NCBI RefSeq assembly: GCF_031157255.1
Contig: NZ_JAVIFX010000011.1
Span: 62,001-126,000 of the forward strand
Direction: 5' to 3'
DNA length: 64,000 nt
Source: Bradyrhizobium sp. LHD-71
GTDB taxonomy: Bacteria; Pseudomonadota; Alphaproteobacteria; Rhizobiales; Xanthobacteraceae
Made by a program: the position numbers and the translations under genes. Below are positions 30,636-39,876 of the stretch, one piece after another. Below the pieces are notes generated by a model that saw only the letters and a program-made list of their open reading frames with translations, did no database searches and was not told the DNA's origin. Numbering within the stretch: the first letter of the stretch is position 1; each line of letters begins with the position of its first letter.

Positions 30636-30878
30636 ATGGGTTCAATGAGCATCTGGCACTGGGTCGTGGTGATCGCAGTGGTCCTGCTGCTGTTCGGCCG
30701 CGGCAAGATTTCCGACCTGATGGGCGACGTCGCCCAGGGCATCAAGGCCTTCAAGAAGGGCATGTCGGACGACGACAAGACCGCCGAGAAGACCGGCGAG
30801 CCGATGAAGACCATCGAGAATGCGCCGCCAGGCTCGGCCGCGGCGCAGCCGACGGACGCCAACCGCAAGGCGGTTTGA
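30636..30878 (+). CDS. tatA: Sec-independent (Tat) translocase subunit TatA
   Basis: An 80-residue pore-forming subunit of twin-arginine export. A transmembrane helix ([19 protein letters not shown]) is followed by the amphipathic helix [17 protein letters not shown] and a polar tail, the classical TatA layout. ATG 30636 lies behind an AGGAGAG site; the open frame back to 30549 is not conserved. It is the first of tatA-tatB-tatC. A predicted client in this window is the Vgb-like propeller protein with an RRQFL signal. Confidence 0.96.
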   Translation: MGSMSIWHWVVVIAVVLLLFGRGKISDLMGDVAQGIKAFKKGMSDDDKTAEKTGEPMKTIENAPPGSAAAQPTDANRKAV

Positions 30879-30926
30879 GCCGCCGCTGACCGCGGTTCGG
30901 CGGCAGGGGCGCGAGCGGAAAGATCT

Positions 30927-31346
30927 ATGTTCGACATCGGGTGGTCTGAACTGATCGTGATCGGGGTCGTAGCGCTGATCGCGATCGGCCCGAAGGAGCT
31001 GCCTGGCGTGCTGCGGATGGTCGGTCAATGGATCGGCAAGGCGCGGCGGATGGCCGGTGAATTCCAGAGTCAGTTCCAGGAGGCGATGCGCGAAGCCGAA
31101 GTCGCCGACCTGAAGAAGCAGTTTGACGATGTCTCGCAGGCGGCTTCGAACGCCGCCAGCGGTAACGTGCTGACCTCCACCGTCAAGGACGTCGAAGAGG
31201 CGCTGAAGCTCGACACGTCGTCGGTCGCGACCCCGACGACGCCGGAACCGCCGACCGCCGAAACGCAGAAGGAAGCGACCGTTCATGAGGCGGAGTCCCC
31301 GCCGCCGCAACCCGAGACGTTGCAGCCGGTCGACAAGGCATCATGA
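30927..31346 (+). CDS. tatB: Tat translocase subunit TatB
   Basis: Receptor-side subunit of the Tat system, 139 residues. It begins [26 protein letters not shown], the TatB hallmark with a conserved Glu in the membrane helix and the GPKELP turn, followed by a long amphipathic helix and an acidic, Pro-rich tail. The stop overlaps the tatC start by four bases. Confidence 0.96.
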   Translation: MFDIGWSELIVIGVVALIAIGPKELPGVLRMVGQWIGKARRMAGEFQSQFQEAMREAEVADLKKQFDDVSQAASNAASGNVLTSTVKDVEEALKLDTSSVATPTTPEPPTAETQKEATVHEAESPPPQPETLQPVDKAS

Positions 31347-32152
31347 CGCAAGAAGACATCGACGCCTCCAAGGCCCCGCTGCTCGATCACTTGATCGAGC
31401 TGCGCTCGCGCCTGATCAAGGCGTTGCTGGCGTTCGGCGTCGCGTTCATCTTCTGCTTCTTCTTCGCCAAGCAGATCTACAACGTGCTGGTGTGGCCGTT
31501 CACCTGGGTCGCCGGCGTCGGCAACTCGAAATTCATCTACACGGCACTGCTCGAATACTTCATCACGCAGCTCAAGCTTGCGATGTTCGGTGCGGCGTTC
31601 ATCTCGTTCCCGGTGATCGCCACGCAGATCTACATGTTCGTCGCGCCCGGCCTCTACCGCAACGAGCGGCAGGCGTTCCTGCCTTACCTGATCGCGACGC
31701 CGGTCTTCTTCGCGCTCGGCTCGGCGCTGGTCTATTTCGTCGTATTGCCGATGCTGGTGCGTTTCTCGCTCGGCATGCAGCAGGTCGGCGACGGGCAGGC
31801 GGAGATCGCCTTGCTGCCGAAGGTCGGCGAATATCTATCGCTGATGATGTCATTGATCTTCGCCTTCGGCATCGCCTTCCAGCTGCCGGTGATCCTGACG
31901 CTGCTCGGCCGCATCGGTGTGCTCACCTCGAAGACGCTGAAGGAGAAGCGGCGCTACTTCATCGTCGGCGCGTTCGTTATCGCCGCCGTGTTGACGCCGC
32001 CGGACATCATCAGCCAGTTCTCGCTGGCGATCCCGCTGATGGTGCTCTACGAGGGCTCAATCTGGGCGGTCCGCATGGTCGAGAAGAACGCCTCGGCCAC
32101 CGCCGCGGCCGGCTCAAACCCGTCCACCGGCTCCGCGAGCCCAGCGGAATAG
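31343..32152 (+). CDS. tatC: Tat translocase subunit TatC
   Basis: The polytopic Tat signal-peptide receptor, 269 residues with six transmembrane helices. Family features are the N-terminal [17 protein letters not shown], the [16 protein letters not shown] loop and [21 protein letters not shown]. It is translationally coupled to tatB. The Ser/Ala-rich C-terminal tail is not conserved. A stem-loop follows the stop directly. Confidence 0.97.
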   Translation: MTQEDIDASKAPLLDHLIELRSRLIKALLAFGVAFIFCFFFAKQIYNVLVWPFTWVAGVGNSKFIYTALLEYFITQLKLAMFGAAFISFPVIATQIYMFVAPGLYRNERQAFLPYLIATPVFFALGSALVYFVVLPMLVRFSLGMQQVGDGQAEIALLPKVGEYLSLMMSLIFAFGIAFQLPVILTLLGRIGVLTSKTLKEKRRYFIVGAFVIAAVLTPPDIISQFSLAIPLMVLYEGSIWAVRMVEKNASATAAAGSNPSTGSASPAE

Positions 32153-32190
32153 GGATCCACCGCTCGCATCACCTGCAATGCGAGTGATCC
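32153..32190. other. stem-loop after tatC
   Basis: GGATC at 32153 pairs with GATCC at 32186, and CTCGCAT (32163-32169) with ATGCGAG (32178-32184), around an 8-base loop. There is no T-run, so this is a possible mRNA-end or processing structure rather than a clear terminator. Confidence 0.35.
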
Positions 32191-32296
32191 AGGATCGCGG
32201 GTGTTTTCATCCGAGACCATTCGGGTTACTGGATGTCCCGCCGTTGACATTTTGCAATTATGCATACTGTCAACAATCGAAACGGACTTCCATCAA

Positions 32297-33634
32297 ATGC
32301 ACGACATTCGCTGGATCAGGGACAACGCCGTAGCCTTCGACGCCGCGCTGAAGCGGCGCGGGCTGGAGCCACAGTCGCCGTCGCTGATCGCGCTTGACGA
32401 GAAGCGACGCGCGGCGATCGTGACGGCCGAGCAGGCGCTGGCGCGGCGCAACGCAGCGTCGAAGGAAATTGGCGAGGCCAAGAAAGCCAAGGACGAGCCG
32501 CGTGCGAATGCGCTGATGGCAGAAGTCGGCGAACTGAAGACGAAGCTGCCGGAGCTCGAAGCAACGTCGAGGGCTTCGAGCGAAGAGCTCGATAGGCAGA
32601 TCGCGGAAATTCCGAATCTGCCGTTGCCGGCGCCGGAAGTCCCCGATGGCGCCGATGAGCACGGCAATGTCGAACACCATCATTTCGGCGCGAAGAAAGT
32701 CCTCGGCTTCGCACCGAAGCAGCATGACGATCTTGGTAGGGACCTCGATGACATGGACTTCGAGACGGCCGCAAAGATTTCCGGCGCGCGCTTCGTCGTC
32801 CTGAAAAAAGGGCTCGCCCGACTTGAGCGCGCGCTCGGCCAGTTCATGCTCGACGTGCACACCGGCGAACATGGCTATACCGAGGTCAATCCCCCGTTGC
32901 TGGTGCGCGACGAGGCGATGTTCGGCACGACCCAGCTCCCAAAATTCGAAGAGGATCAGTTCTGGGCGATCTCCGGCGAAGTGCTGAACCTCGAGCCTGC
33001 TGAGATCAAGAGCAGACGGCTCGGGCTCATTCCCACTGCCGAAGTCTCACTTACGAACCTCGTTCGCGAATCGATCCTCGACGAAAAAGAACTGCCGCTG
33101 CGGTTCACGGCGCTGACGCCATGCTTTCGCGCGGAGGCAGGCGCTGCGGGCCGCGATACGCGTGGCATGATCCGCCAGCACCAGTTCAACAAGGTCGAGC
33201 TGGTCTCAATCACCACGCCGGAAACGTCGAAGGACGAGCACGAGCGCATGCTCTCCTGCGCCGAGGAGATCCTGCGTCGCCTCGGCCTGCACTACCGCGT
33301 GATGACGCTCTGTGCCGGCGACATGGGGTTTGCCTCGCAGAAGACCTACGACATCGAGGTGTGGATGCCGGGGCAGGGTGACGGCGGCATGTACCGCGAG
33401 ATTTCGTCCTGCTCAGTCTGCGGCGATTTCCAGGCCCGGCGCATGAATGCGCGCTCGCGCGGCCCCGACGGCAAGCCGCGCTTCGTGCACACGTTGAACG
33501 GTTCAGGCACGGCCGTCGGCCGCGCGCTGATTGCGGTGATGGAAACCTATCAGCAGCAGGGCGGCTCAATCGCCGTGCCGGACGTGCTGCAGCCCTATAT
33601 GGGCGGCCTCAAAGTCATCGAGAAAGGCAACTGA
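32297..33634 (+). CDS. serS: seryl-tRNA synthetase
   Basis: Class II synthetase of 445 residues. It has the N-terminal coiled-coil arm (about 30-100) that grips tRNA-Ser, motif 2 in [21 protein letters not shown] and motif 3 in [22 protein letters not shown] 32297 ([10 protein letters not shown]) is the conserved start; the open frame to 32201 is a non-conserved leader. surE follows after six bases. Confidence 0.97.
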   Translation: MHDIRWIRDNAVAFDAALKRRGLEPQSPSLIALDEKRRAAIVTAEQALARRNAASKEIGEAKKAKDEPRANALMAEVGELKTKLPELEATSRASSEELDRQIAEIPNLPLPAPEVPDGADEHGNVEHHHFGAKKVLGFAPKQHDDLGRDLDDMDFETAAKISGARFVVLKKGLARLERALGQFMLDVHTGEHGYTEVNPPLLVRDEAMFGTTQLPKFEEDQFWAISGEVLNLEPAEIKSRRLGLIPTAEVSLTNLVRESILDEKELPLRFTALTPCFRAEAGAAGRDTRGMIRQHQFNKVELVSITTPETSKDEHERMLSCAEEILRRLGLHYRVMTLCAGDMGFASQKTYDIEVWMPGQGDGGMYREISSCSVCGDFQARRMNARSRGPDGKPRFVHTLNGSGTAVGRALIAVMETYQQQGGSIAVPDVLQPYMGGLKVIEKGN

Positions 33635-33640
33635 CGCCTC

Positions 33641-34423
33641 ATGCGCATTCTATGCACCAACGACGACGGCATCAACGCGCCGGGCATCGGCATTGTCGAG
33701 GACATCGCCAAGCAGATTTCCGACGACGTCTGGGTGGTGGCCCCCGAGAGTGACCAGTCCGGCGTGTCGCATTCGCTGTCGCTTAACGATCCGTTGCGCC
33801 TGCGCGAGATCTCGCCGCGGCATTTCGCGGTGCGCGGCACGCCGACCGACTGTGTCATCATGGGCGTGCGGCACATCATCAAGGGCAAGCGGCCGGATAT
33901 CGTGCTGTCTGGTGTCAATCGCGGGCGCAACGTCGCCGAGGACGTGGTCTATTCCGGCACCATCGCCGGTGCGATGGAGGGCGTGATCCTCGGCATTCCT
34001 TCATTTGCACTGAGCCAAGAATTCGGCGTCGAGACACGGCAGAAGCTGCCGTGGGACAACGCGCTGGCGCACGGGCCTGAAATTATCAAGCGGATCTTCG
34101 AGACCGGCGTGCCGCCCGACACGGTTATCAACGTCAACTTCCCGAACTGCGGGCCAAATGAGGTCCAGGGCGTCGTCATCAGCCGGCAGGGCAAGCGCAA
34201 TCAGGGCTTTCTCAATATCGAGGGCCGCAAGGACGGGCGTGGCAACGATTACTTCTGGATCGGCTTCGAGCGCGCCCTGGCGGCCGAGCCGCCGGGCGAG
34301 GGCACAGACCTGGAAGCTCTGGCGCGCAAATGCGTGTCGGTGACGCCGCTACGCCTGAACCTGACCGACGAGGTGTTCTCACGAACGCTCGCCGACGTAT
34401 TGAAAGATCGCGCGCCGGGGTAG
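33641..34423 (+). CDS. surE: 5'-nucleotidase / survival protein SurE
   Basis: Metal-dependent nucleoside monophosphate phosphatase. The 260-residue protein begins MRILCTNDDGINAPG with the paired metal aspartates (NDD), then has SGVSHSLSL and LSGVNRGRNVAEDVVYSGTIAGAMEG, all SurE signatures. It lies between serS and pcm, an old and common association of the survival genes surE and pcm. Confidence 0.96.
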   Translation: MRILCTNDDGINAPGIGIVEDIAKQISDDVWVVAPESDQSGVSHSLSLNDPLRLREISPRHFAVRGTPTDCVIMGVRHIIKGKRPDIVLSGVNRGRNVAEDVVYSGTIAGAMEGVILGIPSFALSQEFGVETRQKLPWDNALAHGPEIIKRIFETGVPPDTVINVNFPNCGPNEVQGVVISRQGKRNQGFLNIEGRKDGRGNDYFWIGFERALAAEPPGEGTDLEALARKCVSVTPLRLNLTDEVFSRTLADVLKDRAPG

Positions 34424-34456
34424 GATGTAAGCGATTCTATAGCCTGCGGGCCGCCC

Positions 34457-35134
34457 GTGTCGTCCGACGACCCATCGCATGAACGGATGAACTTCCAGCT
34501 GCTGCTGCGGCGGCGCGGGATCGTCGATCATGCGGTGCTGAAGGCGATGGACGAGGTGCCGCGCGAAGACTTCGTCGAGCCGATCACGCGCGACGACGCT
34601 TACGCGGATGTCGCGCTGCCGATCGCCTGCGGCCAGACCATCAGCCAGCCTTTCGTCGTCGCCTATATGACCGAGCAGCTGCAGCTGCGGCGCTATCATC
34701 GGGTGCTCGAGATCGGCACCGGCTCCGGCTATCAGGCGGCGGTGCTGTCGCACCTCGCCGCAGAAGTCGTCACAGTGGAGCGCTACCGGACGCTTGCCGA
34801 TCGGGCGCGCCTGCGCCTGCGCAGGCTCGCCCGCGACAATGTCGAGGTGCTGACGGCGGACGGTTTCGACCTGCCGGACGAACTCGGTCTGTTCGATCGC
34901 GTCATGGTCACCGCGGCGATGGAGGAGGTTCCGGAATCGCTCAAGGAACGACTGACGAAGGACGGCGTGCTGCTTGCGCCGGTCGGGCCTGACGGAGGGG
35001 TCCAGGTGCTGATGAGGATCCGGCGCAGGGCCCCGGATTCCGCGGCAGACTCTGCGTCGCAAGGCTTTGCAACGGAGGAGCTGCTTGAAGTGCGATTCGT
35101 GCCGGCGCTGAAGGGCATCGCGAGGCAGCTCTAA
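34457..35134 (+). CDS. pcm: protein-L-isoaspartate O-methyltransferase
   Basis: Repairs isoaspartyl damage in proteins by SAM-dependent methylation. The 225-residue protein has the SAM motif [15 protein letters not shown], and the Pcm-type lead [22 protein letters not shown]. The start used is GTG 34457; ATG 34487 ([12 protein letters not shown]) is an alternative and lies closer to the usual start of the domain. It follows surE by 33 bases and precedes the LysM/LytM gene, matching gene order in Caulobacter and rhizobia. Confidence 0.93.
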   Translation: MSSDDPSHERMNFQLLLRRRGIVDHAVLKAMDEVPREDFVEPITRDDAYADVALPIACGQTISQPFVVAYMTEQLQLRRYHRVLEIGTGSGYQAAVLSHLAAEVVTVERYRTLADRARLRLRRLARDNVEVLTADGFDLPDELGLFDRVMVTAAMEEVPESLKERLTKDGVLLAPVGPDGGVQVLMRIRRRAPDSAADSASQGFATEELLEVRFVPALKGIARQL

Positions 35135-35180
35135 GGACAATGCTCCACTCTCGCGAGAGCTCCCGGAGAATTGCGGCCAA

Positions 35181-35196
35181 TTAAAGGGTTATTTAC
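35181..35196 (+). promoter_or_regulatory. near-consensus CtrA-type site upstream of the LysM/LytM gene
   Basis: TTAA at 35181-35184, seven bases, then TTTAC at 35192-35196: one mismatch from TTAA-N7-TTAAC. It lies 50 bases before the LysM/LytM start. Weak on its own; noted because the target is a division gene. Confidence 0.3.
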
Positions 35197-35246
35197 TGCC
35201 GCCATGTTAACTCAAATGTGTTCGAGTTGCGTACGAGTGAGTAACC

Positions 35247-36602
35247 ATGTCCCGTGTCGCCCAGATGTTTCGTGCGCGCCGTGCGTCGCCGGCCGCGGTT
35301 ATTGCGCTGGTGTCGGCCGGCCTTGCCGGCTGTAGTGCCGATTCGCACCGCTTCGCAGAAAACCCTTTCAAGTCACGTCAGGAAGTGACGGGCTCCGTGC
35401 CGCAGTCGCAATATGTGCCGCCGGCGCCGGCCGCGCCGTCGGCGCGTATCGAAAGCCAGCCGCTGCCGCAGTACCAGCACAGTTCCCCGCCGCCGCAGAC
35501 CGCGCCGGCGTACGGTTATCAGCGCCAGAGCAGCAATCAGTCATCCGGCATCTCGGGTGGCGGACGGGGCATCGCTTCCTACGCACCACCCTCGCGGCCG
35601 ATCGAGACAACGGCAACGAGCGCGCCGCGCTCGATTGCCTCGAACGGAAGCTGGAGCACCGCGGAAGGTTCGACCATCATCGTCGGCACCAACGACACGG
35701 TCGAAAGTCTGGCGCAGCGCCACAACGTGCCGGCGCGGGAAATCATGCGCGCGAACGGCCTGCCGTCGCCGCGTAACCTGCAGCCAGGCCAGTCGCTGGT
35801 CATTCCGCGCCAGGTCGTGGCTTCGCCGCCGACCATGTCAGCGCCGCAGACGCGGCCGGCCGATGTGGCATCGTCCTCGGGTGGTGTTCACGTCGTCAAT
35901 CCAGGTGAGACGCTGTACAGCATTGCCCGCAAGAACAACATTTCGCCTGCGGCGCTCGCCAGCGCGAACAGCCTGTCCCTGACCACCCAGGTCAAGACGG
36001 GCATGAAGCTGACAGTGCCGGGGATGAAGGCGGTTGCAGCGGCGCCCGCACCGCAGCAGAAAGTCGCGGCTGCCGCGCCGCCGCCCGCCAAGCCTGCTGC
36101 TACCCAACCGCCGGTGACAGTGGCAGCGGCCGAGTTGCCCGCGGCGAAAAAGGAAACGGCGAATCTCGCGACCGAGACCAAGGAAGTCGAAAAGGAAGCC
36201 AAGCAGGATGCGACTGGCGGACTGCCGTCATTCCGCTGGCCGGTGCGCGGCCGGGTGATCGCGGCCTACGGCGCGAAGACCAGCGGCAAGCAAAACGACG
36301 GCATTAACCTCGCGGTGCCGGAAGGTACGCCGGTGAAAGCCGCTGAAGACGGAGTGGTCACGTACTCCGGCAACGAATTGAAAGGCTATGGCAATCTGGT
36401 CCTGGTGCGGCATTCCAACGGTTACGTCACCGCTTATGCCCACGCGAGCGAGCTGATGGTGAAGCGCGGCGACACGATCAAGCGCGGACAGACGATCGCG
36501 AAGGCGGGCCAGACGGGTGAGGTGTCGTCACCGCAACTGCATTTCGAGATCCGTCAGGGTGCAACGCCAGTCGATCCGTCGAAATTCCTGAACGGGACGT
36601 GA
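35247..36602 (+). CDS. LysM/LytM-domain lipoprotein, DipM/NlpD-like division activator
   Basis: A 451-residue envelope protein. A lipoprotein signal ends in the lipobox LAGC (Cys29). A Pro/Gln/Ser-rich linker leads to LysM 1 (about 144-190) and LysM 2 (about 213-258), then a C-terminal M23/LytM domain (about 335-448). The first zinc motif, normally HxGxD, reads NDGIN (residues 350-354), so two of the metal ligands are lost; the later histidines in AYAH (399) and LHFE (432) remain. A domain lacking those ligands should not cut peptidoglycan itself, as in EnvC/NlpD, and more likely activates amidases. Position after surE-pcm matches dipM in Caulobacter. A near-CtrA site lies upstream. Confidence 0.88.
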   Translation: MSRVAQMFRARRASPAAVIALVSAGLAGCSADSHRFAENPFKSRQEVTGSVPQSQYVPPAPAAPSARIESQPLPQYQHSSPPPQTAPAYGYQRQSSNQSSGISGGGRGIASYAPPSRPIETTATSAPRSIASNGSWSTAEGSTIIVGTNDTVESLAQRHNVPAREIMRANGLPSPRNLQPGQSLVIPRQVVASPPTMSAPQTRPADVASSSGGVHVVNPGETLYSIARKNNISPAALASANSLSLTTQVKTGMKLTVPGMKAVAAAPAPQQKVAAAAPPPAKPAATQPPVTVAAAELPAAKKETANLATETKEVEKEAKQDATGGLPSFRWPVRGRVIAAYGAKTSGKQNDGINLAVPEGTPVKAAEDGVVTYSGNELKGYGNLVLVRHSNGYVTAYAHASELMVKRGDTIKRGQTIAKAGQTGEVSSPQLHFEIRQGATPVDPSKFLNGT

Positions 36603-36604
36603 GG

Positions 36605-36646
36605 GGCGAATAGGGTGAGTGGATCCGCTACTACTCACCATTCGCC
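36605..36646. terminator. stem-loop between convergent genes, possible bidirectional terminator or REP-like element
   Basis: GGCGAAT (36605-36611) pairs with ATTCGCC (36640-36646), and GGTGAGT (36614-36620) pairs with ACTCACC (36633-36639), leaving a 2-base bulge and a 12-base loop. It fills the 51-base gap between convergent genes. There is no T-run on either side, so termination is uncertain. Confidence 0.4.
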
Positions 36647-36653
36647 ACTGTTG

Positions 36654-37622
36654 TCAGCTCAGCGCCAGCCGGACCTTTAATCGCCCCGCGAGATCCTGCA
36701 CGAACTGCCAGGCGACGCGGCCTGAGCGCGAACCGCGGGTGGTCGACCATTCGAGCGCGTCCCGCTCGAGCGCGTCCTGAGCAATCTTGATGCCGTAGTG
36801 ATCGCAGTAGCCGCGCACCATGGCGAGGTATTCGTCCTGACTGCAGCGGTGGAAGCCTAGCCAGAGGCCGAAGCGATCCGACAGCGAGACCTTTTCTTCG
36901 ACCGCTTCGCTGGGATTGATGGAGGTCGAGCGTTCGTTTTCGATCATGTCGCGCGACAGCAGGTGCCGGCGGTTCGACGTGGCGTAGAGGATCACGTTAT
37001 CGGGGCGGCCTTCAATGCCGCCTTCGAGCACAGCCTTCAGTGATTTGTACGAAGCATCATTGCCGTCGAATGAGAGGTCGTCACAGAACACGATAACGCG
37101 CTCGGCTGCACCGCGCAGCAATGACATCAACGCGGGCAGGCTTTCGATGTCCTCCCGGTGAATCTCGATCAGCTTGAGATTGCCGTCTACGTCCGGCCGC
37201 TGATTGACGCTCGCATGCACAGCTTTCACCAGAGACGATTTTCCCATGCCGCGCGCGCCCCAAAGCAGGGCATTGTTGGCGGGCAGGCCGGTGGCGAATC
37301 GTTCAGTATTCTCCGTGAGAATGTCGCGCATGCGGTCGACGCCTTTCAGCAGCGACAGCTCGACGCGGTTGACGCGCGGTACGGGAATGAGCCGTCCGGA
37401 GGGATTCCAGACGAAGGCTTCCGCACCTTCGAGCGGGTTCGACGAACGTCCGGCCGCTTGAGCGCCGTTCAGGTGCGATGCGATCGTCTCGAGCGCGAGC
37501 GCAATCCGCTCATAGGCGCCAGTCGGAACCGTCGCATGCCGGGCGAGGCCTGTGGTGTTCGGGCGACTGCGCTTGGCGGGGCGGGCGCGCCCGGCTGCTT
37601 TTCGAGGAGCTTTCTTGGCCAT
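36654..37622 (-). CDS. DUF815 AAA-type ATP-binding protein
   Basis: A 322-residue P-loop ATPase. The N-terminus is Lys/Arg/Ala-rich (MAKKAPRKAAGRARPAKRSR); the Walker A is GARGMGKSS, Walker B is VIVFCDDLSFD, and ATSNRRHLL is a sensor-1 like segment, as in DUF815 AAA proteins. ATG 37622 begins at the basic tail; an upstream frame to 37688 is possible but not supported. It lies opposite the DipM-like gene and divergent from yajC. The function of DUF815 is not established; the basic tail suggests nucleic-acid or membrane contact (inference). Confidence 0.85.
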   Translation of the reverse strand: MAKKAPRKAAGRARPAKRSRPNTTGLARHATVPTGAYERIALALETIASHLNGAQAAGRSSNPLEGAEAFVWNPSGRLIPVPRVNRVELSLLKGVDRMRDILTENTERFATGLPANNALLWGARGMGKSSLVKAVHASVNQRPDVDGNLKLIEIHREDIESLPALMSLLRGAAERVIVFCDDLSFDGNDASYKSLKAVLEGGIEGRPDNVILYATSNRRHLLSRDMIENERSTSINPSEAVEEKVSLSDRFGLWLGFHRCSQDEYLAMVRGYCDHYGIKIAQDALERDALEWSTTRGSRSGRVAWQFVQDLAGRLKVRLALS

Positions 37623-37702
37623 CTGATGCTTCCTTCCGCCGCACCCATAACGGGCCTGTGTGGACCGGGCAAGCGGCCTAGAAATCAAGACCTTAGCTGC
37701 CG

Positions 37703-37730
37703 TTGCAATTGGGACCGCGACCGCTATAGT
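37703..37730 (+). promoter_or_regulatory. candidate sigma-70 type promoter of the yajC-secDF operon
   Basis: TTGCAA at 37703-37708 and TATAGT at 37725-37730 with a 16-base spacer, about 90 bases upstream of the yajC ATG in the divergent gap. Pattern match only. Confidence 0.5.
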
Positions 37731-37817
37731 CCGCGCGAATTTTGGTCAAGTCGGCTGATTTGACCGCTCGCAAAACCGCTCACAAGCCATCCCTGTTGCT
37801 CGTTTTAAGGATTCTCC

Positions 37818-38159
37818 ATGCTGATCACTCCTGCGTTTGCGCAAGCTCTCGGTGGCGGCGACGCCACAAGCTTGATGACATCGCTGCTGCCGTTCGCGCT
37901 GATCTTCGTCATCATGTATTTCCTGATTCTGCGCCCGCAGCAGAAGCGGGTGAAGGACCATGCGGAGATGGTCAAGAACGTGCGCCGCGGCGACACCATC
38001 GTCACGTCGGGCGGGCTGGTCGGCAAGGTGACGAAGGTGGTCGACGACGATCAGGTGGAGATGGAAATCTCCGACGGGGTCCGCATCCGGCAGATGCGCC
38101 AGATGATCACCGCCGTGCGCGCCAAGGGCGAGCCGGTGAAGGATGAGGCCGCGAGCTAG
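37818..38159 (+). CDS. yajC: preprotein translocase auxiliary subunit YajC
   Basis: A 113-residue single-pass inner-membrane protein: helix at about residues 15-37, then the conserved FLILRPQQKRVKDHAEMVKNVRRGDTIVTSGGLVGKV region. YajC associates with SecDF in the holotranslocon. It is first in yajC-secD-secF and followed by two genes whose mitochondrial counterparts assemble complex I. The N-terminal Ala/Gly/Asp-rich part is short and not conserved. Confidence 0.95.
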   Translation: MLITPAFAQALGGGDATSLMTSLLPFALIFVIMYFLILRPQQKRVKDHAEMVKNVRRGDTIVTSGGLVGKVTKVVDDDQVEMEISDGVRIRQMRQMITAVRAKGEPVKDEAAS

Positions 38160-38261
38160 GACAGAGTCCAAAAAAGCGCCTCTGATTTGATCGGGAGGCG
38201 CCGGTTTTCGGACCAGAATGTCAAAGATAGACGACCGCGCCAGGCACCACAGCAGGCAACC

Positions 38262-39863
38262 ATGCTCTATTTCTCCCGCTGGAAGATCGCTGCGATTACG
38301 CTGACTGCGCTGGTCGTGTGCCTGTTCGCCCTGCCGAATTTCTTTCCCGAAGCGACGGTGAAGACCTGGCCGCAGTGGGCGCAGCGTCACATCGTGCTGG
38401 GCCTCGATCTGCAGGGCGGTTCGCACCTGCTGCTCGAGGTGGATTCGAACGCGGTGAAGCGGGAGAAGCTCAATCAGGTTGTCGACGATGCACGACGGAC
38501 GATGCGTGAGGCGCGCATTCGCTTCACCGGCGGCATCAACGTGCGCGGCGACGTGGTCGAGGTGCGTGTGGCGGAGGCCGATGTGCCGGCCGCGCTCGCA
38601 AAGCTGCGCGAGCTGTCGCAGCCGCTTGGCGGTCTTCTCGGCTCAAGCGGCCAGCGCAGCCTCGAGGTTCAGGATGCCGGCGGTGGCCTGATTCGTTTGG
38701 TCGTGCCGCAGGCCGCCATTACCGAGCGCGTTCGCCAGTCCGTCGAGCAGTCGATCCAGATCATCGAGCGCCGGGTCAATGAACTCGGCACCGTCGAGCC
38801 ATTGATCCAGCGTCAGGGCATCGATCGCATTCTCGTGCAGGTGCCGGGTTTGCAGGATCCGACACGATTGAAGGAGTTGCTGGGTAAGACCGCCAAGATG
38901 GACTTCCGGATGGTCGACACCAGCATTTCGCCCGAACAGGCGCAGCAGGGGCGTCTGCCGTCGGACTCCGAGCTCCTGATGAGCGCGCAGGCGCCGAAGA
39001 CGCCTTATGTCATCAAGAAGCAGGTGCTGGTTTCGGGTGGCGATCTCACGAATGCCCAGCCCGGCTTTGACCAGCGCACCGGCGAGCCGATCGTCACGTT
39101 CCAGTTCAACTCTTCGGGTGCGCGGAAATTCGCTCAGGCGACATCGGAAAACGTGGGCCTGCCATTCGCAATCGTTCTCGACAACGAGGTGATCTCGGCA
39201 CCTGTGATTCGCGAGCCGATCACCGGCGGCTCGGGCCAGATTTCCGGCGGCTTCACTGTGGAACAGGCTAACGACCTGGCGATCCTGTTGCGCGCCGGCG
39301 CGCTGCCAGCACCCTTGACGATCATCGAGGAACGGACGGTCGGACCGGGCCTCGGCCAGGACTCGATCGAGGCGGGTGAGCTTGCCTCCTATGTCGGCTC
39401 GGTGCTTGTCATCATCTTCATGCTCCTGACCTACCGCCTGTTCGGCTTTTTCGCCAACGTGGCGGTGGTCATCAACGTCGCCATGATTTTCGGCATCCTC
39501 TCGCTGTTGAACGCCACATTGACGCTGCCGGGCATCGCAGGTGTGGTCCTGACGGTGGGCATTGCGGTGGATTCCAACGTGCTGATCTACGAACGTATTC
39601 GCGAAGAGTTGCGCGCCGGCCGCAGCGCGATCTCGGCGATCGACGCCGGCTTCAAGCGTGCGCTCGCCACCATTCTCGACTCAAACATCACGACATTCAT
39701 TGCGGCTGCGGTGCTGTTCTGGGTCGGCACGGGTCCGGTGCGCGGCTTCGCCGTGACGCTCGGCATCGGCATTCTCACCACCGTGTTTACCGCCTTCACC
39801 GTCACGCGACTGATCGTTGCGATGTGGGTGCGGTGGAAGCGGCCGCAGACTGTGCCGATTTAG
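38262..39863 (+). CDS. secD: protein translocase subunit SecD
   Basis: Proton-driven auxiliary of Sec export. The 533-residue protein has an N-terminal membrane helix, a large periplasmic P1 region (GLDLQGGSHLLLEVD onward), and five C-terminal transmembrane helices with the conserved VGPGLGQDSIEAG and VDSNVLIYERIREEL segments. ATG 38262 (MLYFSRWK) is the natural start; the open frame to 38187 is not conserved. 13 bases separate it from secF. Confidence 0.97.
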   Translation: MLYFSRWKIAAITLTALVVCLFALPNFFPEATVKTWPQWAQRHIVLGLDLQGGSHLLLEVDSNAVKREKLNQVVDDARRTMREARIRFTGGINVRGDVVEVRVAEADVPAALAKLRELSQPLGGLLGSSGQRSLEVQDAGGGLIRLVVPQAAITERVRQSVEQSIQIIERRVNELGTVEPLIQRQGIDRILVQVPGLQDPTRLKELLGKTAKMDFRMVDTSISPEQAQQGRLPSDSELLMSAQAPKTPYVIKKQVLVSGGDLTNAQPGFDQRTGEPIVTFQFNSSGARKFAQATSENVGLPFAIVLDNEVISAPVIREPITGGSGQISGGFTVEQANDLAILLRAGALPAPLTIIEERTVGPGLGQDSIEAGELASYVGSVLVIIFMLLTYRLFGFFANVAVVINVAMIFGILSLLNATLTLPGIAGVVLTVGIAVDSNVLIYERIREELRAGRSAISAIDAGFKRALATILDSNITTFIAAAVLFWVGTGPVRGFAVTLGIGILTTVFTAFTVTRLIVAMWVRWKRPQTVPI

Positions 39864-39876
39864 GAAAGAAGCGCAC

